From positions 1 through 49,580 of the forward strand of contig JAKUTK010000037.1 of NCBI GenBank assembly GCA_022448005.1: a stretch of DNA of 49,580 nucleotides. The letters are read 5' to 3'. Positions 1-7,006 of this stretch are shown here, in pieces (the first letter of the stretch is position 1; each line of letters starts with the position of its first letter). Made by a program: the position numbers and the translations under genes. The notes below the pieces were generated by a model. That model was not told where the DNA came from and did no database searches. It saw only the letters and a program-made list of their open reading frames with translations. This DNA comes from Pseudomonas sp. (lineage in GTDB: Bacteria; Pseudomonadota; Gammaproteobacteria; Pseudomonadales; Pseudomonadaceae).

Positions 1-1
1 C

Positions 2-73
2 GGCAACCATAAGGTATTGAAGACCTGGAAAGAGCAGTACGGAGCTGAGCAGGTGGAGGGGTGGCTGCAGTAA
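2..73 (+). CDS. C-terminal end of an unidentified protein (partial at window edge)
   Basis: The first 23 codons in view read GNHKVLKTWKEQYGAEQVEG and then WLQ before a TAA at 71-73. The stop is followed 20 bp later by a clear intrinsic terminator, which supports this as a genuine gene end. The fragment is hydrophilic with no motif I recognise. It precedes two curlin-like genes but does not look like the end of CsgE, CsgF or CsgG as I remember them, so no function is offered. Confidence 0.55.
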   Translation, partial: GNHKVLKTWKEQYGAEQVEGWLQ

Positions 74-92
74 AGCAGCGGCTCGATTAGCT

Positions 93-121
93 AAAGCCAG
101 GCAATGCCTGGCTTTCTTTTT
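93..121 (+). terminator. Intrinsic terminator after the left-edge gene
   Basis: A 10-bp perfect stem, AAAGCCAGGC (93-102) pairing with GCCTGGCTTT (106-115), with a 3-nt loop and a following T-rich run. It lies just after the stop codon at 73 and separates that gene from the curlin genes. Confidence 0.85.
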
Positions 122-549
122 GCGGACCTTTCACCCAGCAACGCTGTCCCGCTGCTTTCGGTATAGCCGTCATATCGGCACTGGGACGCAGGTTCGTGCC
201 AAGTGTGCGGGACCCAGCGCGATCTGAAATACATTCCGCCTAGACATCGCTCAGAGCCGAGCGTTAATCACGATCGGCTTGCTGCGTGGCCCGTAATACG
301 CACCAGCAACAAAAACCCCGCCGAAGCGTGGCTGCACACGGGCATTTAGTTCACCCATTTTTTGCAAATTCCATCCCGCAATCCTGCTTACTATCCGAGT
401 TAGCTTCGCATCCATAGCCTAATTTGTTCTGATCCGACTCATAAGTCAGGCTAAAGCCATTGCGCCTGTCTGAATCCACCGAACGATTGATACCAGTGTG
501 CCGTCATGTGACGAGAATCCTGTCTTCACTCACTCAAAGGATTCTGAGC
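122..549. other. Intergenic stretch upstream of the curlin-like genes
   Basis: About 430 bp with no ORF I can support on either strand. It must hold the promoter of the first curlin gene, but I could not identify convincing -35/-10 or sigma-54 elements. An in-frame extension upstream of the curlin start (460-549) encodes 30 residues that lie before the signal peptide and are probably untranslated. Confidence 0.4.
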
Positions 550-1599
550 ATGCACTCACGCTCCCTCCTCGCGGCTGCCGTTACTCTGGTACTCATCGGC
601 CAGGCGCAGGCTGCTGACAGCCAGGTTACTACCGAACAAATTGGCAGCTCAAATAGCATTGAAGCTAGTCAAAGTGGCATCACCCTCGGCCTTTCCATTT
701 ACCAGAGTGGTGAAGAAAACGTCGTGGATACCGAGCAGATCGGCGACGGCAATACCGCCCGCCTTTCTCAGCAGGGCGACGGTAACTATCAACGTGTCTA
801 CCAGTATGACGCTCAGGACGAGTACAGCGGGAACCATAGCGCGGTCGTCGACCAGATCGGACGAAACAATACTGCTGTAGTCCTTCAGTACGACGTAGCC
901 AACCACAGTGCTGAGGTGCTGCAGGAAGGCAACTACAACATCACTACCGTCAGCCAGTCTGAGCGGATGAACAGTTATGCTGGACAGCAAAGCGGCACGG
1001 GCAATTACGCACTGGTAACGCAGGAAGGTGGCGCAGATGCTATGGCCGTTCAAAACGGCACGAACAACACCCTCTATCTTCGCCAGCGAGCCTGGCCGTA
1101 CGGCGCGAGCACAAACGTATCTCAAACCGGCTCCTCTAACTCTGCAAATATCTACCAGACAGATGGCGGGCGCCACTCGGGCGGAAGTGTCGACCTGACG
1201 CAGAATGGACTCGATAACACAGCCAACATTATTGCAACCGGTGCGTGGAGTACCTTCGAGTCCGAGCAAACAGGCTCAGCCAACCGTCTGACTGCTGCGC
1301 AAAGCGGACGCAACACCTCTTTCTCCAGCTCGTCCACCGGTGACGGTAACCAGATCGACATCAACCAGAGTGGTGACTTCAACTCGCTTGAAGTGGCTCA
1401 GTCCGGTAACGACAACATCATCGTGGCGAACCAAGGCGGCTGGTGGGGTGAAGGCGACATCGGTGTTATCAGCCAGACCGGGTCAGCCAACTCTGCATCG
1501 TTGACTCAAAACCTGACCCAGGAAGGCGCTTCCACCAGCATGGCCAATATCATGCAAAACGGTACAGGCAATTCTGCGACTGTCGTTCAAGGTCACTGA
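550..1599 (+). CDS. Large curlin-like secreted repeat protein (CsgA/CsgB family), first of a tandem pair
   Basis: Predicted 349-residue secreted amyloid-type protein. I chose ATG 550 because AAAGGA at 536-541 sits 8 bp upstream and the N-terminus is then a clean Sec signal peptide (MHSRSLLAAAVTLVLIGQ, cleaved after AQA). An upstream in-frame start at 460 would bury it. The mature part is made of imperfect curlin repeats of about 20 residues built on Q-x-G-x-x-N-x5-Q, for example QIGDGNTARLSQQGDGN and QTGSSNSANIYQ. They are rich in Asn, Gln, Ser and Gly. E. coli CsgA is 151 residues, so this protein is more than twice that length. It shares its C-terminal layout (ISQTGSANSASLTQ, then NSATVVQ) with the next gene, which indicates duplication. 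Curlins need CsgG/E/F for export, and none is visible here. The family is confident; assignment as major or minor subunit is not possible. Confidence 0.85.
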   Translation: MHSRSLLAAAVTLVLIGQAQAADSQVTTEQIGSSNSIEASQSGITLGLSIYQSGEENVVDTEQIGDGNTARLSQQGDGNYQRVYQYDAQDEYSGNHSAVVDQIGRNNTAVVLQYDVANHSAEVLQEGNYNITTVSQSERMNSYAGQQSGTGNYALVTQEGGADAMAVQNGTNNTLYLRQRAWPYGASTNVSQTGSSNSANIYQTDGGRHSGGSVDLTQNGLDNTANIIATGAWSTFESEQTGSANRLTAAQSGRNTSFSSSSTGDGNQIDINQSGDFNSLEVAQSGNDNIIVANQGGWWGEGDIGVISQTGSANSASLTQNLTQEGASTSMANIMQNGTGNSATVVQGH

Positions 1600-1607
1600 C
1601 CTCTAGC

Positions 1608-1635
1608 GGGGAGCTTAGCTCGAGGCTCCCCTTCT
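1608..1635 (+). terminator. Possible terminator or attenuator between the curlin genes
   Basis: GGGGAGC (1608-1614) pairs with GCTCCCC (1625-1631) across a 10-nt loop, followed by a short TTCT. The T-run is poor, so this may only reduce read-through or shield the mRNA 3' end between the two paralogues. Confidence 0.45.
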
Positions 1636-1735
1636 GAATCGAAGCCCCAACGGGTCAACAATCAATTATTCGGCCCATATGCCTAACTCGTTGAAAGCCC
1701 GACCATCCTTGGCTCCAAACAAAAGGTTTATCCCA

Positions 1736-2842
1736 ATGTTCATTCGCACCCTTCTCTCCGCTGCAGTCGCTCTTGTCTTGTCCGGTCACGCACAAGCTGC
1801 CGACAGCTCCGCGTCGGTGGAACAGGTCGGCAGTTTCAATAAAGCGGAAACCACCCAGTCGGCCGGTACTGGAAATGCATCCACGCTTGTTCAGAGTGGT
1901 GACCTCAATGTGGCTCAATCAGAGCAAGAAGGAAGCGACCTTACAGTCTCGGCCACCCAGTATGGCGCCGAGAACGTACTGACTACTGATCAGGTGGGCT
2001 ATGGCTCTGAAGCCAATCTATCCCAAGACGGCGTGCGCAACGAGGTAAGCGTCTTTCAAGCAACTACGGGCGGCGCCTCGTACGCTCAAGTCGCTCAAAC
2101 CGGCCGTGACAACGATGTTAGCGTCGATCAGATAGGTAGCGAACAAGGACTTTACGGCAAGATTTACCAGGATGGTCAGGAGAACCTGATTGACCTGGAT
2201 CAGTCGGGTGCCTTCAATAGCGTTGTGGCCGAACAGTACGGCCAGGGCAACGAGCTTCACGCTGTACAACACGGTGGATTTGTATCGGCGGACGCCTATC
2301 AGTCCGGTACGCAGAACACCATCAGCCTGAGCCAGTACGCTGACTTCCAAGGTGCTCATACAAGCATCAGCCAGACCGGTGATGACAACGGTGCCTCGGT
2401 CTCTCAATCGGGCGGCGGTCGCTACTCGGGTGGCTATATCAACCTGATGCAGGAGGGTGATCGCAATCTGGCCAAGATTAATGACAACTCAGCAATGGGT
2501 TCGATTTCCTTTATCCAGTCGGGTGCTGACAACCAGCTGAATGTAGACCAGGCAGGCCGCTCGAATAGCGTTAATGGTGTCTCAAACGGTGAGCGGAACC
2601 TAGTTGATATACAGCAGGATGGTGATGGTAGCTCGCTCGACATCGCCCAAAACGGCGCTGACAACATAATCGAAGTTGCGCAGAACGGCTCGCCTTACGG
2701 CAATAGTGGCATCATCAATCAGACCGGTACCGCTAACCATGCCTCCTTGACTCAAGGTGTGTACGGTTCAAGCTCCGGCGTAGACACAGCGACAATCACT
2801 CAGAACGGCATGAGCAATAGCGCGACCGTCATACAGCGCTAA
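1736..2842 (+). CDS. Large curlin-like secreted repeat protein (CsgA/CsgB family), second of a tandem pair
   Basis: Predicted 368-residue secreted curlin-like protein. ATG 1736 is preferred over the in-frame ATG at 1679: AAAAGG lies at 1721-1726, and the product then begins with a standard signal peptide (MFIRTLLSAAVALVLSGHAQ, cleaved after AQA). The remainder is curlin-type repeats (Q-x-G-x-x-N-x5-Q), such as QSGDLNVAQSEQEGSD and QTGDDNGASVSQSGGG. The C-terminal third is co-linear with the upstream paralogue: DNIIEVAQNG, then INQTGTANHASLTQ, then a final NSATVIQ. A subunit-nucleator or two-subunit fibre is possible. The gene ends 15 bp before a good terminator, so the pair forms a self-contained unit lacking csgEFG within view. 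Confidence 0.85.
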   Translation: MFIRTLLSAAVALVLSGHAQAADSSASVEQVGSFNKAETTQSAGTGNASTLVQSGDLNVAQSEQEGSDLTVSATQYGAENVLTTDQVGYGSEANLSQDGVRNEVSVFQATTGGASYAQVAQTGRDNDVSVDQIGSEQGLYGKIYQDGQENLIDLDQSGAFNSVVAEQYGQGNELHAVQHGGFVSADAYQSGTQNTISLSQYADFQGAHTSISQTGDDNGASVSQSGGGRYSGGYINLMQEGDRNLAKINDNSAMGSISFIQSGADNQLNVDQAGRSNSVNGVSNGERNLVDIQQDGDGSSLDIAQNGADNIIEVAQNGSPYGNSGIINQTGTANHASLTQGVYGSSSGVDTATITQNGMSNSATVIQR

Positions 2843-2857
2843 TCCGATCGTTGTAAG

Positions 2858-2886
2858 AAAGCCTGCTTTCTAGCAGGCTTTTCGTT
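2858..2886 (+). terminator. Intrinsic terminator of the curlin pair
   Basis: AAAGCCTGCT (2858-2867) pairs with AGCAGGCTTT (2872-2881), with a 4-nt loop and a T-rich tail. It lies 15 bp after the second curlin stop. Confidence 0.85.
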
Positions 2887-2892
2887 TTGTGC

Positions 2893-3476
2893 ATGGACTC
2901 AAAGCGAATGGACATAGGGAAATTCGAAGCTGACCTGCGAGACCTTATGGGCTCTCCATTTCATGACCGTCCGTTTGTGTGCGACGGATCTCCGCTGGAT
3001 TGCCAAGTATTCATAGTCGGTATCAACGCAGCTTCCAGCATGACGGAAGACTTCTGGGATTCTGGCTTCTGGGTTATGGATTCGATAAGGCGGCATGGTA
3101 CAGCGCATATCAAGCCACCCGCGCTAAACCGAGCCGAACGCGAACTGTCATGAAAATCGTGATGGACGAAGCCGTTGGCGCGAACAGTGATGTCAGGTTT
3201 CTAGAGACCAATATATATTCGTTCCCTGCTGCCCGAGAGAACATGCTTCGGAGCCAACAGAAGTCGACGAAGATCTTCGACTTCTTGCTTAAGACGATAA
3301 AGCCTAAAGTCATGCTGGTGCATGGTGCAAAGCCCAACAATTACCTGAGAGAATACGGGCATAGAGACGCCAGGGTCATCGAAAGTCCGCACTTCATCTA
3401 TCTCGGTCACGAGCGTGCCCGAGAGCATGGTAGGGAGATTGCTCGATCGCTTAATCAAGCGGCTTCGTTGAGTTGA
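2893..3476 (+). pseudogene. Frameshifted uracil-DNA-glycosylase-like protein
   Basis: Two overlapping reading frames together spell one protein of roughly 190 residues. The first frame (2893 to about 3070, possible starts at 2893 or 2908) gives MDIGKFEADLRDLMGS and then QVFIVGINAASSM. The second continues from about 3070 with GYGFDKAAWYSAYQATRAK, then FLETNIYSFPA, then KPKVMLVHGAKP, to a stop at 3476. GINAAS near the start and LVHGAKP near the end resemble motifs of the uracil-DNA glycosylase superfamily (GINPG-type water-activating loop and a late HG/HP loop). This family guess is tentative. The reading-frame change falls in a stretch where GATTCTGGCTTCTGG-like words repeat, so a small indel by slippage is plausible. 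A sequencing error is the alternative. Confidence 0.55.
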
Positions 3477-3481
3477 TCGGG

Positions 3482-3829
3482 CTAGACGCCACAAAGCGGG
3501 CGGCTCAACACCGGCGAGCTTGCGACGAAGCTGGTGGTGGTATCGCCGTCAACCAGCATCAAGTCTGGGCGGAAGGCGTCATAGGCATGATCGAGCCGAA
3601 CCAGCAGCTGCTCGGTCAAGCCATTTAGAGTCTGTCCGCGGTTCATGATCGCCAGATCCTGCTCGACGTCGAGTTCGAATGTCTCAAGGACCAAATGCAG
3701 CATTTCTCGGTGCTGTCCGGTGACGCAAATGTGCAGGTCGATTTCCAGCAACTGGCGCATGGACCGCGCCAGCGGGGCCATTTTGATAGCCTCTGAGCGG
3801 TGCCACATCCTCATGACGCTATAAGGCAT
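3482..3829 (-). pseudogene. wecB: N-terminal fragment of UDP-N-acetylglucosamine 2-epimerase
   Basis: The minus-strand reading frame contains SEAIKMAPLARSMRQL, then CVTGQHREMLHLVLETFEL, then GQTLNGLTEQLL, then PDLMLVDGDTTTSF. These are diagnostic of the first third of UDP-GlcNAc 2-epimerase (WecB/MnaA family, about 370-380 residues). That enzyme makes UDP-ManNAc for surface polysaccharides. Homology stops after about residue 105: the expected continuation through the GHVEAGLRT motif is replaced by unrelated residues and a stop. The N-terminal FGTRPEAIK is eroded to MWHRSEAIK. The active site is incomplete, so this is a remnant, consistent with the surrounding decayed zone. Confidence 0.8.
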
Positions 3830-4057
3830 TCTACGTTCCGTTTGTTGTCCTGCTACAAACGACTGCCTTTTTGCGAAAGCGGTTCAATAATCCACGTGAT
3901 TCAGGCGTGGAAAACATGACGAACGGGCTGTCGGCTTCCTCGCTTCAACAGCACGACTGCATCAAGCAGCTACCACTCGCTTGGACCATCTAAGGCTTGA
4001 AGGACGGTAAGTTCCTCGCAGTGCGGAGCAAAGTGGAAATTGAAACCGATCCAGTAC
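3830..4057. other. Gene-poor stretch in the decayed zone
   Basis: No intact gene. On the minus strand an open stretch about 3973-4072 reads FAGRKYWIGFNFHFAPHCEE and continues to a TAG. It has protein-like composition but no start and no family I recognise. It overlaps the end of the amber-interrupted ORF in another frame, so it may be a fragment of a third gene or chance. Confidence 0.3.
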
Positions 4058-4342
4058 TTACGCCCGGCGAACCCTGACTGCCGTGTGGGTCGATACCGGA
4101 TAAGGAATAGGAGCCGGATCAAAGACCAGCTCACCGTCTGCCGTCACGCTGATGACTCTGCATAGCGCAGCTGCGGCCTCGGCTCGAGCCGCAGCCCGAC
4201 TCTCGGGCATCATCGCGGGCGCTATGGATACATTAATTAGGCTGCCTGTCTCGCGCCGGTAGGTCAGTAGCTAAGTGAACGCTGCCAGGTCGTTTTGATA
4301 GGCGATCGCCTCGACCCAAAACTCACCAAAATCCTTTTTCAT
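4058..4342 (-). pseudogene. Small hypothetical gene interrupted by a single in-frame amber codon
   Basis: From ATG at 4340-4342 (GGAG upstream) the frame reads MKKDFGEFWVEAIAYQNDLA then AFT and hits TAG at 4271-4273 (codon 24). The same frame then stays open for 70 more codons (LLTYRRETGSLINVSIAPAM and onward to VRVRRA) to a TAA at 4058-4060. The whole is 95 codons. Codon 24 differs by one base from CAG, which would give a natural AAFTQLLTYRRE. I do not recognise the family. It sits downstream of, and in the same orientation as, the small gene at 4416-4664, so the two may have formed one operon in an integrated element. A recent nonsense mutation is the simplest reading. Confidence 0.5.
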
Positions 4343-4415
4343 ACGCCGACGCTCCTTATGACGGCAGGTAACTTACATCAATCTTCCATCACGGATTAGA
4401 GGCTGCGGTGCATCG

Positions 4416-4664
4416 TCAGTGAGCTCGCAGGCTCCACTGCCGATCAACGTACAGTTTTACTAGCTCGACAGCAGCCTCCTGTGCCTGAGCATCGGTACTG
4501 TAGAAACCTGGTGAAATAAAGGTATCGCCAGTAACCCAGCTTTGAAGCGGGCGGATGTCTACGTTGAACGTCCACTGTTCGCGTCCGAAGGCAGAGCCGA
4601 TCAAAGTCACGGTATACGCGACCCTGCGGTAGCTGCCCTCCACACTCAGCTCAATGTCTGCCAT
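4416..4664 (-). CDS. Small hypothetical protein
   Basis: Predicted 82 residues starting MADIELSVEGSYRRVAYTVT and ending VDRQWSLRAH. A longer in-frame start exists at 4703, but ATG 4664 gives a more natural N-terminus, with a GGAG about 12 bp upstream. It is soluble, with no signal or membrane segment. The tail pattern (STDAQAQEAAVELVKLYVDR) resembles the amphipathic helix at the end of many small element-borne proteins. No family is recognised. It may be co-transcribed with the amber-interrupted ORF just downstream. Confidence 0.45.
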   Translation of the reverse strand: MADIELSVEGSYRRVAYTVTLIGSAFGREQWTFNVDIRPLQSWVTGDTFISPGFYSTDAQAQEAAVELVKLYVDRQWSLRAH

Positions 4665-4859
4665 GACCCAACCACTCCAACCATCGCCTATGCCTCTAGA
4701 CACGTCCGTTACTGGGCCAGGCGAGATAGCCTTATGCTATCAGTAAGCGCGCTAGGCCGCGTCAATCAATCGAGCGAAATGTGCTGGGTCGCAACTTGAA
4801 TCGACAAGGGGATGCGGCGGCTTGAGTGATTAACCCTTCTCTACTTGTCAACGCGGTTG

Positions 4860-4898
4860 AAAACTGACCCACCCTACCGACGTAAAACTGACCCACCC
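4860..4898. repeat. Direct repeats typical of an IS21-family terminus
   Basis: AAAACTGACCCACCC occurs at 4860-4874 and again at 4884-4898. Repeated copies of a short GACCCA-type word just inside the end are characteristic of IS21-like elements. The position downstream of the istB remnant fits the right-hand end. A matching repeat at the other end was not found. Confidence 0.65.
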
Positions 4899-4918
4899 CG
4901 GCAGTGTTTGGAGTCTGT

Positions 4919-5450
4919 TTATGGTTGTAGCGAAGCCGTTTCTCCCGGTACCACCTGGCCCGATTTCAGCTTGTCTTTCAGTCGATAGCTTTGCCTGCTG
5001 ACCTGGACGATATGGTCGTGGTGCAGAAGACGATCTAGCAGCGCAGCGGTTAGCGTCGAGTCGTCAGCAAAGGTCTTTGCCTATTGGCTGAACGGCAAAT
5101 TACTGGTGAGCACCACGCTGCCATGTTCGTACCTTTTGGCGATGACATTGAAGCACAGGTTGGCTTCGTCACGGCCGAGCGGTAGATAGCCGATCTCATC
5201 GATCACCAGCAATTTCGAGCACTGAACAGCACGACTGAAGTATTGAGCCAGGCGCCCCTGATGGTGTGCTGCTACGAGCTGCAAGGACATCGGCGGCGGA
5301 GATGAACTTGGTGGAGATGCCGGCCATGATTGCTCGATGGGCCAGAGCACTGGCCAGTTCCAGGAACTGACTTTTCGGCGCGCCACTGGCGAACTTGAAG
5401 TCGTATTGTTCAACCGTCTTGACGGCCGGCAGTCCCGACAGTTGCAGCAG
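4919..5450 (-). pseudogene. istB: Degenerate istB, helper ATPase of an IS21-family element
   Basis: Minus-strand pieces spell the IstB protein across frames: LSGLPAVKTVEQYDFKFASG, then AIMAGISTKFISAADVL (5190-5450). After a frameshift comes KLLVIDEIGYLPLGRDEANL and then NVIAKRYEHGSVVLTSNLPF. A premature TAG then replaces the usual Trp (SQ-stop-AKTFADD), and the C-terminus continues in frame to TAA at 4919 (LLDRLLHHDHIVQVSRQSYR). The segment that should carry the Walker A loop is missing: the sequence jumps from FLELAS straight to ALAHRAIMAG. Walker B (LLVIDEIG) is present. Non-functional. Confidence 0.85.
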
Positions 5451-5482
5451 CGCTGGTCGCATCCTCCGGGCCCCATAGGGCC

Positions 5483-5590
5483 ACACACCTTTGGCGTGAA
5501 GCCGTAACGCTCCGCCAAATTCAATAGAGTGGGGTTCCAACGGTGCTCACCAGGGCCATAGACGTCACGCTCCTGGATGATCGTTTTCGT
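5483..5590 (-). pseudogene. istA: C-terminal scrap of istA (IS21-family transposase)
   Basis: Residues TIIQERDVYGPGEHRWNPT followed by LLNLAERYGFTPKVC match the region of IS21 IstA transposases just before the KGKVER catalytic-end motif. The match ends abruptly and istB-derived sequence begins about 30 bp later, so a deletion fused istA to the inside of istB. Only about 36 codons survive. Confidence 0.65.
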
Positions 5591-6160
5591 GTCAGAACCA
5601 CCGCAGCGACATCTACTGCGGCCTCCAGCGATGGAGTGATCATCGGAAACCGGAGCAGCAAAATCTACCACTTGCCTAATGGGTGCCCGAGATACGACAA
5701 GGTCTCACTGAAGAACCAGGTACCCTTCCCTACCGAAGTAAAGGCAGTCGCTGACGGATATCGGAAGACGGGCAATTGCCGATAGTCACCAAATGGCGAA
5801 CCGTCTTTGCGGGCCAGGCGCACGCTGGAGGGACGAGACAGGTACTAACGCGATGACCAGCACGAGCGTGCTATGAGAAGCTGTGCACGCTTCAAAGCCA
5901 GCCCAAGGCCACCGACGAACGAGTTCGATTAGGGTTCGATAGCTAGTTCTGGCTTTCCGGAAAGAGCCTTTCATTAGCTGCAATCTGCCTTCCTGCTATT
6001 CGCCAACGCATTTAGCTAGACCTTTAGCAGGCAGACGTCAGACGCGTCGATACTCAACGTGGATCAGCCGCGCCGATGGTTCTTATCTCTTTTAGCTGCC
6101 TTGATCACCGGTGGGGTAAAAAGTGGGGTAAAAACGCAGACCATCAAAAACCATCAGCCA
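5591..6160. other. Gene-free stretch between IS21 remnant and tRNA-Pro
   Basis: About 570 bp with no ORF that looks real on either strand. The only clear structure is a tandem 12-bp repeat at 6111-6134, listed separately. It probably represents the eroded end of an element that used the adjacent tRNA gene as its integration site. Confidence 0.4.
6111..6134 (+). repeat. Tandem 12-bp direct repeat beside tRNA-Pro
   Basis: GTGGGGTAAAAA occurs twice back-to-back (6111-6122, 6123-6134), about 75 bp from the 3' end of tRNA-Pro(GGG). Short repeats in this position are often arm-type or regulatory sites of tRNA-targeting integrases. Here no integrase gene survives, so that role is inference. Confidence 0.5.
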
Positions 6161-6198
6161 TAAAAAAATCCAGCCATCGCTAAATGACTGGATTTTAT
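6161..6198 (-). terminator. Intrinsic terminator of tRNA-Pro(GGG)
   Basis: On the minus strand AAATCCAG pairs with CTGGATTT (plus-strand arms 6165-6173 and 6188-6196), followed by a T-run. It begins 10 bp after the tRNA 3' end. Confidence 0.8.
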
Positions 6199-6207
6199 AG
6201 GGAATTT

Positions 6208-6286
<79 letters not shown>

Positions 6287-6363
6287 ATGCTTTTAGCTCT
6301 GCTGAAAGCGAATCGAACTATACACTAAGCGACTGAATATGTGAAAGTTTTTATGCTAAACAC

Positions 6364-6720
6364 TCAATTTTTAAGCACCTGAAGCACATCTTCGAGCTCG
6401 GTGATCATCTGCCGAATCAGCTGCTTATACTGCGTCGTGTCCTCGCGGGCCTCATCGCCTGACATCCGCTGGCGAGCACCGCCAATGGTAAAGCCCTGCT
6501 CGTAAAGCAACGAACGGATCTGCCTGATCATCAGCACGTCCTGGCGCTGATAATAGCGTCGATTACCACGACGCTTCACAGGGTTCAGCTGGGGAAACTC
6601 CTGCTCCCAATAGCGCAACACGTGCGGTTTTACAGCACACAACTCGCTAACTTCACCGATGGTGAAGTAGCGCTTGCCAGGTATCGTTGGCAATTCGTCG
6701 TTATGACTTGGTTCCAGCAT
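6364..6720 (-). CDS. MerR-family transcriptional regulator linked to ihfA
   Basis: A 118-residue protein. The N-terminal winged helix-turn-helix of the MerR family is clear: [28 protein letters not shown], then [20 protein letters not shown] and [16 protein letters not shown]. The family binds operator DNA between -35 and -10 and senses a ligand through its C-terminal part. Here the C-terminal part is a short coiled-coil-like tail without metal-binding Cys residues, so the signal is unknown. It starts 20 bp inside the 3' end of ihfA (ATG 6720), so it is co-transcribed and probably translationally coupled. This gene conventionally follows ihfA in Pseudomonas (PA2737 position). Confidence 0.9.
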   Translation of the reverse strand: MLEPSHNDELPTIPGKRYFTIGEVSELCAVKPHVLRYWEQEFPQLNPVKRRGNRRYYQRQDVLMIRQIRSLLYEQGFTIGGARQRMSGDEAREDTTQYKQLIRQMITELEDVLQVLKN

Positions 6721-7003
6721 AGGCTTCGACTCTGGCTTTAAGTTTTTGCCCTGGCCGGAATGTCACGACACGACGCGCCGTGATCGGAATTTCCTCACCG
6801 GTTTTCGGGTTGCGCCCTGGGCGCTGTCGCTTGTCGCGCAGATCGAAATTGCCGAAACCGGACAACTTCACCTGCTCGTTATGCTCAAGCGCCTGTCGAA
6901 TTTCCTCGAAAAACAGTTCGACCAGTTCCTTGGCCTCGCGCTTATTCAAGCCTAGCTCTTCATATAGACGTTCCGCCATTTCAGCTTTCGTCAGAGCCCC
7001 CAT
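6701..7003 (-). CDS. ihfA: Integration host factor subunit alpha
   Basis: Exactly 100 residues, the standard IHF-alpha length. It begins [20 protein letters not shown] and contains the HU/IHF signature [20 protein letters not shown] followed by [20 protein letters not shown]. The Pro of the [10 protein letters not shown] beta-arm that intercalates into DNA is present. With IHF-beta it bends DNA about 160 degrees at specific sites and assists recombination, replication and sigma-54 promoters, two of which appear in this window. It sits 3 bp downstream of pheT and overlaps the MerR gene by 20 bp, as in other gamma-proteobacteria. Confidence 0.97.
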   Translation of the reverse strand: MGALTKAEMAERLYEELGLNKREAKELVELFFEEIRQALEHNEQVKLSGFGNFDLRDKRQRPGRNPKTGEEIPITARRVVTFRPGQKLKARVEAYAGTKS

Positions 7004-7006
7004 ACG

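Noticed and set aside
649..1269. 206-codon open frame antisense to the first curlin gene
   Set aside because: It is opposite a repetitive Asn/Gln-rich coding sequence with a signal peptide and RBS; the antisense product has no motif or RBS.
5591..6160. Integrase gene expected next to tRNA-Pro
   Set aside because: No tyrosine-recombinase motif or long open frame is visible; only the 12-bp tandem repeat remains.
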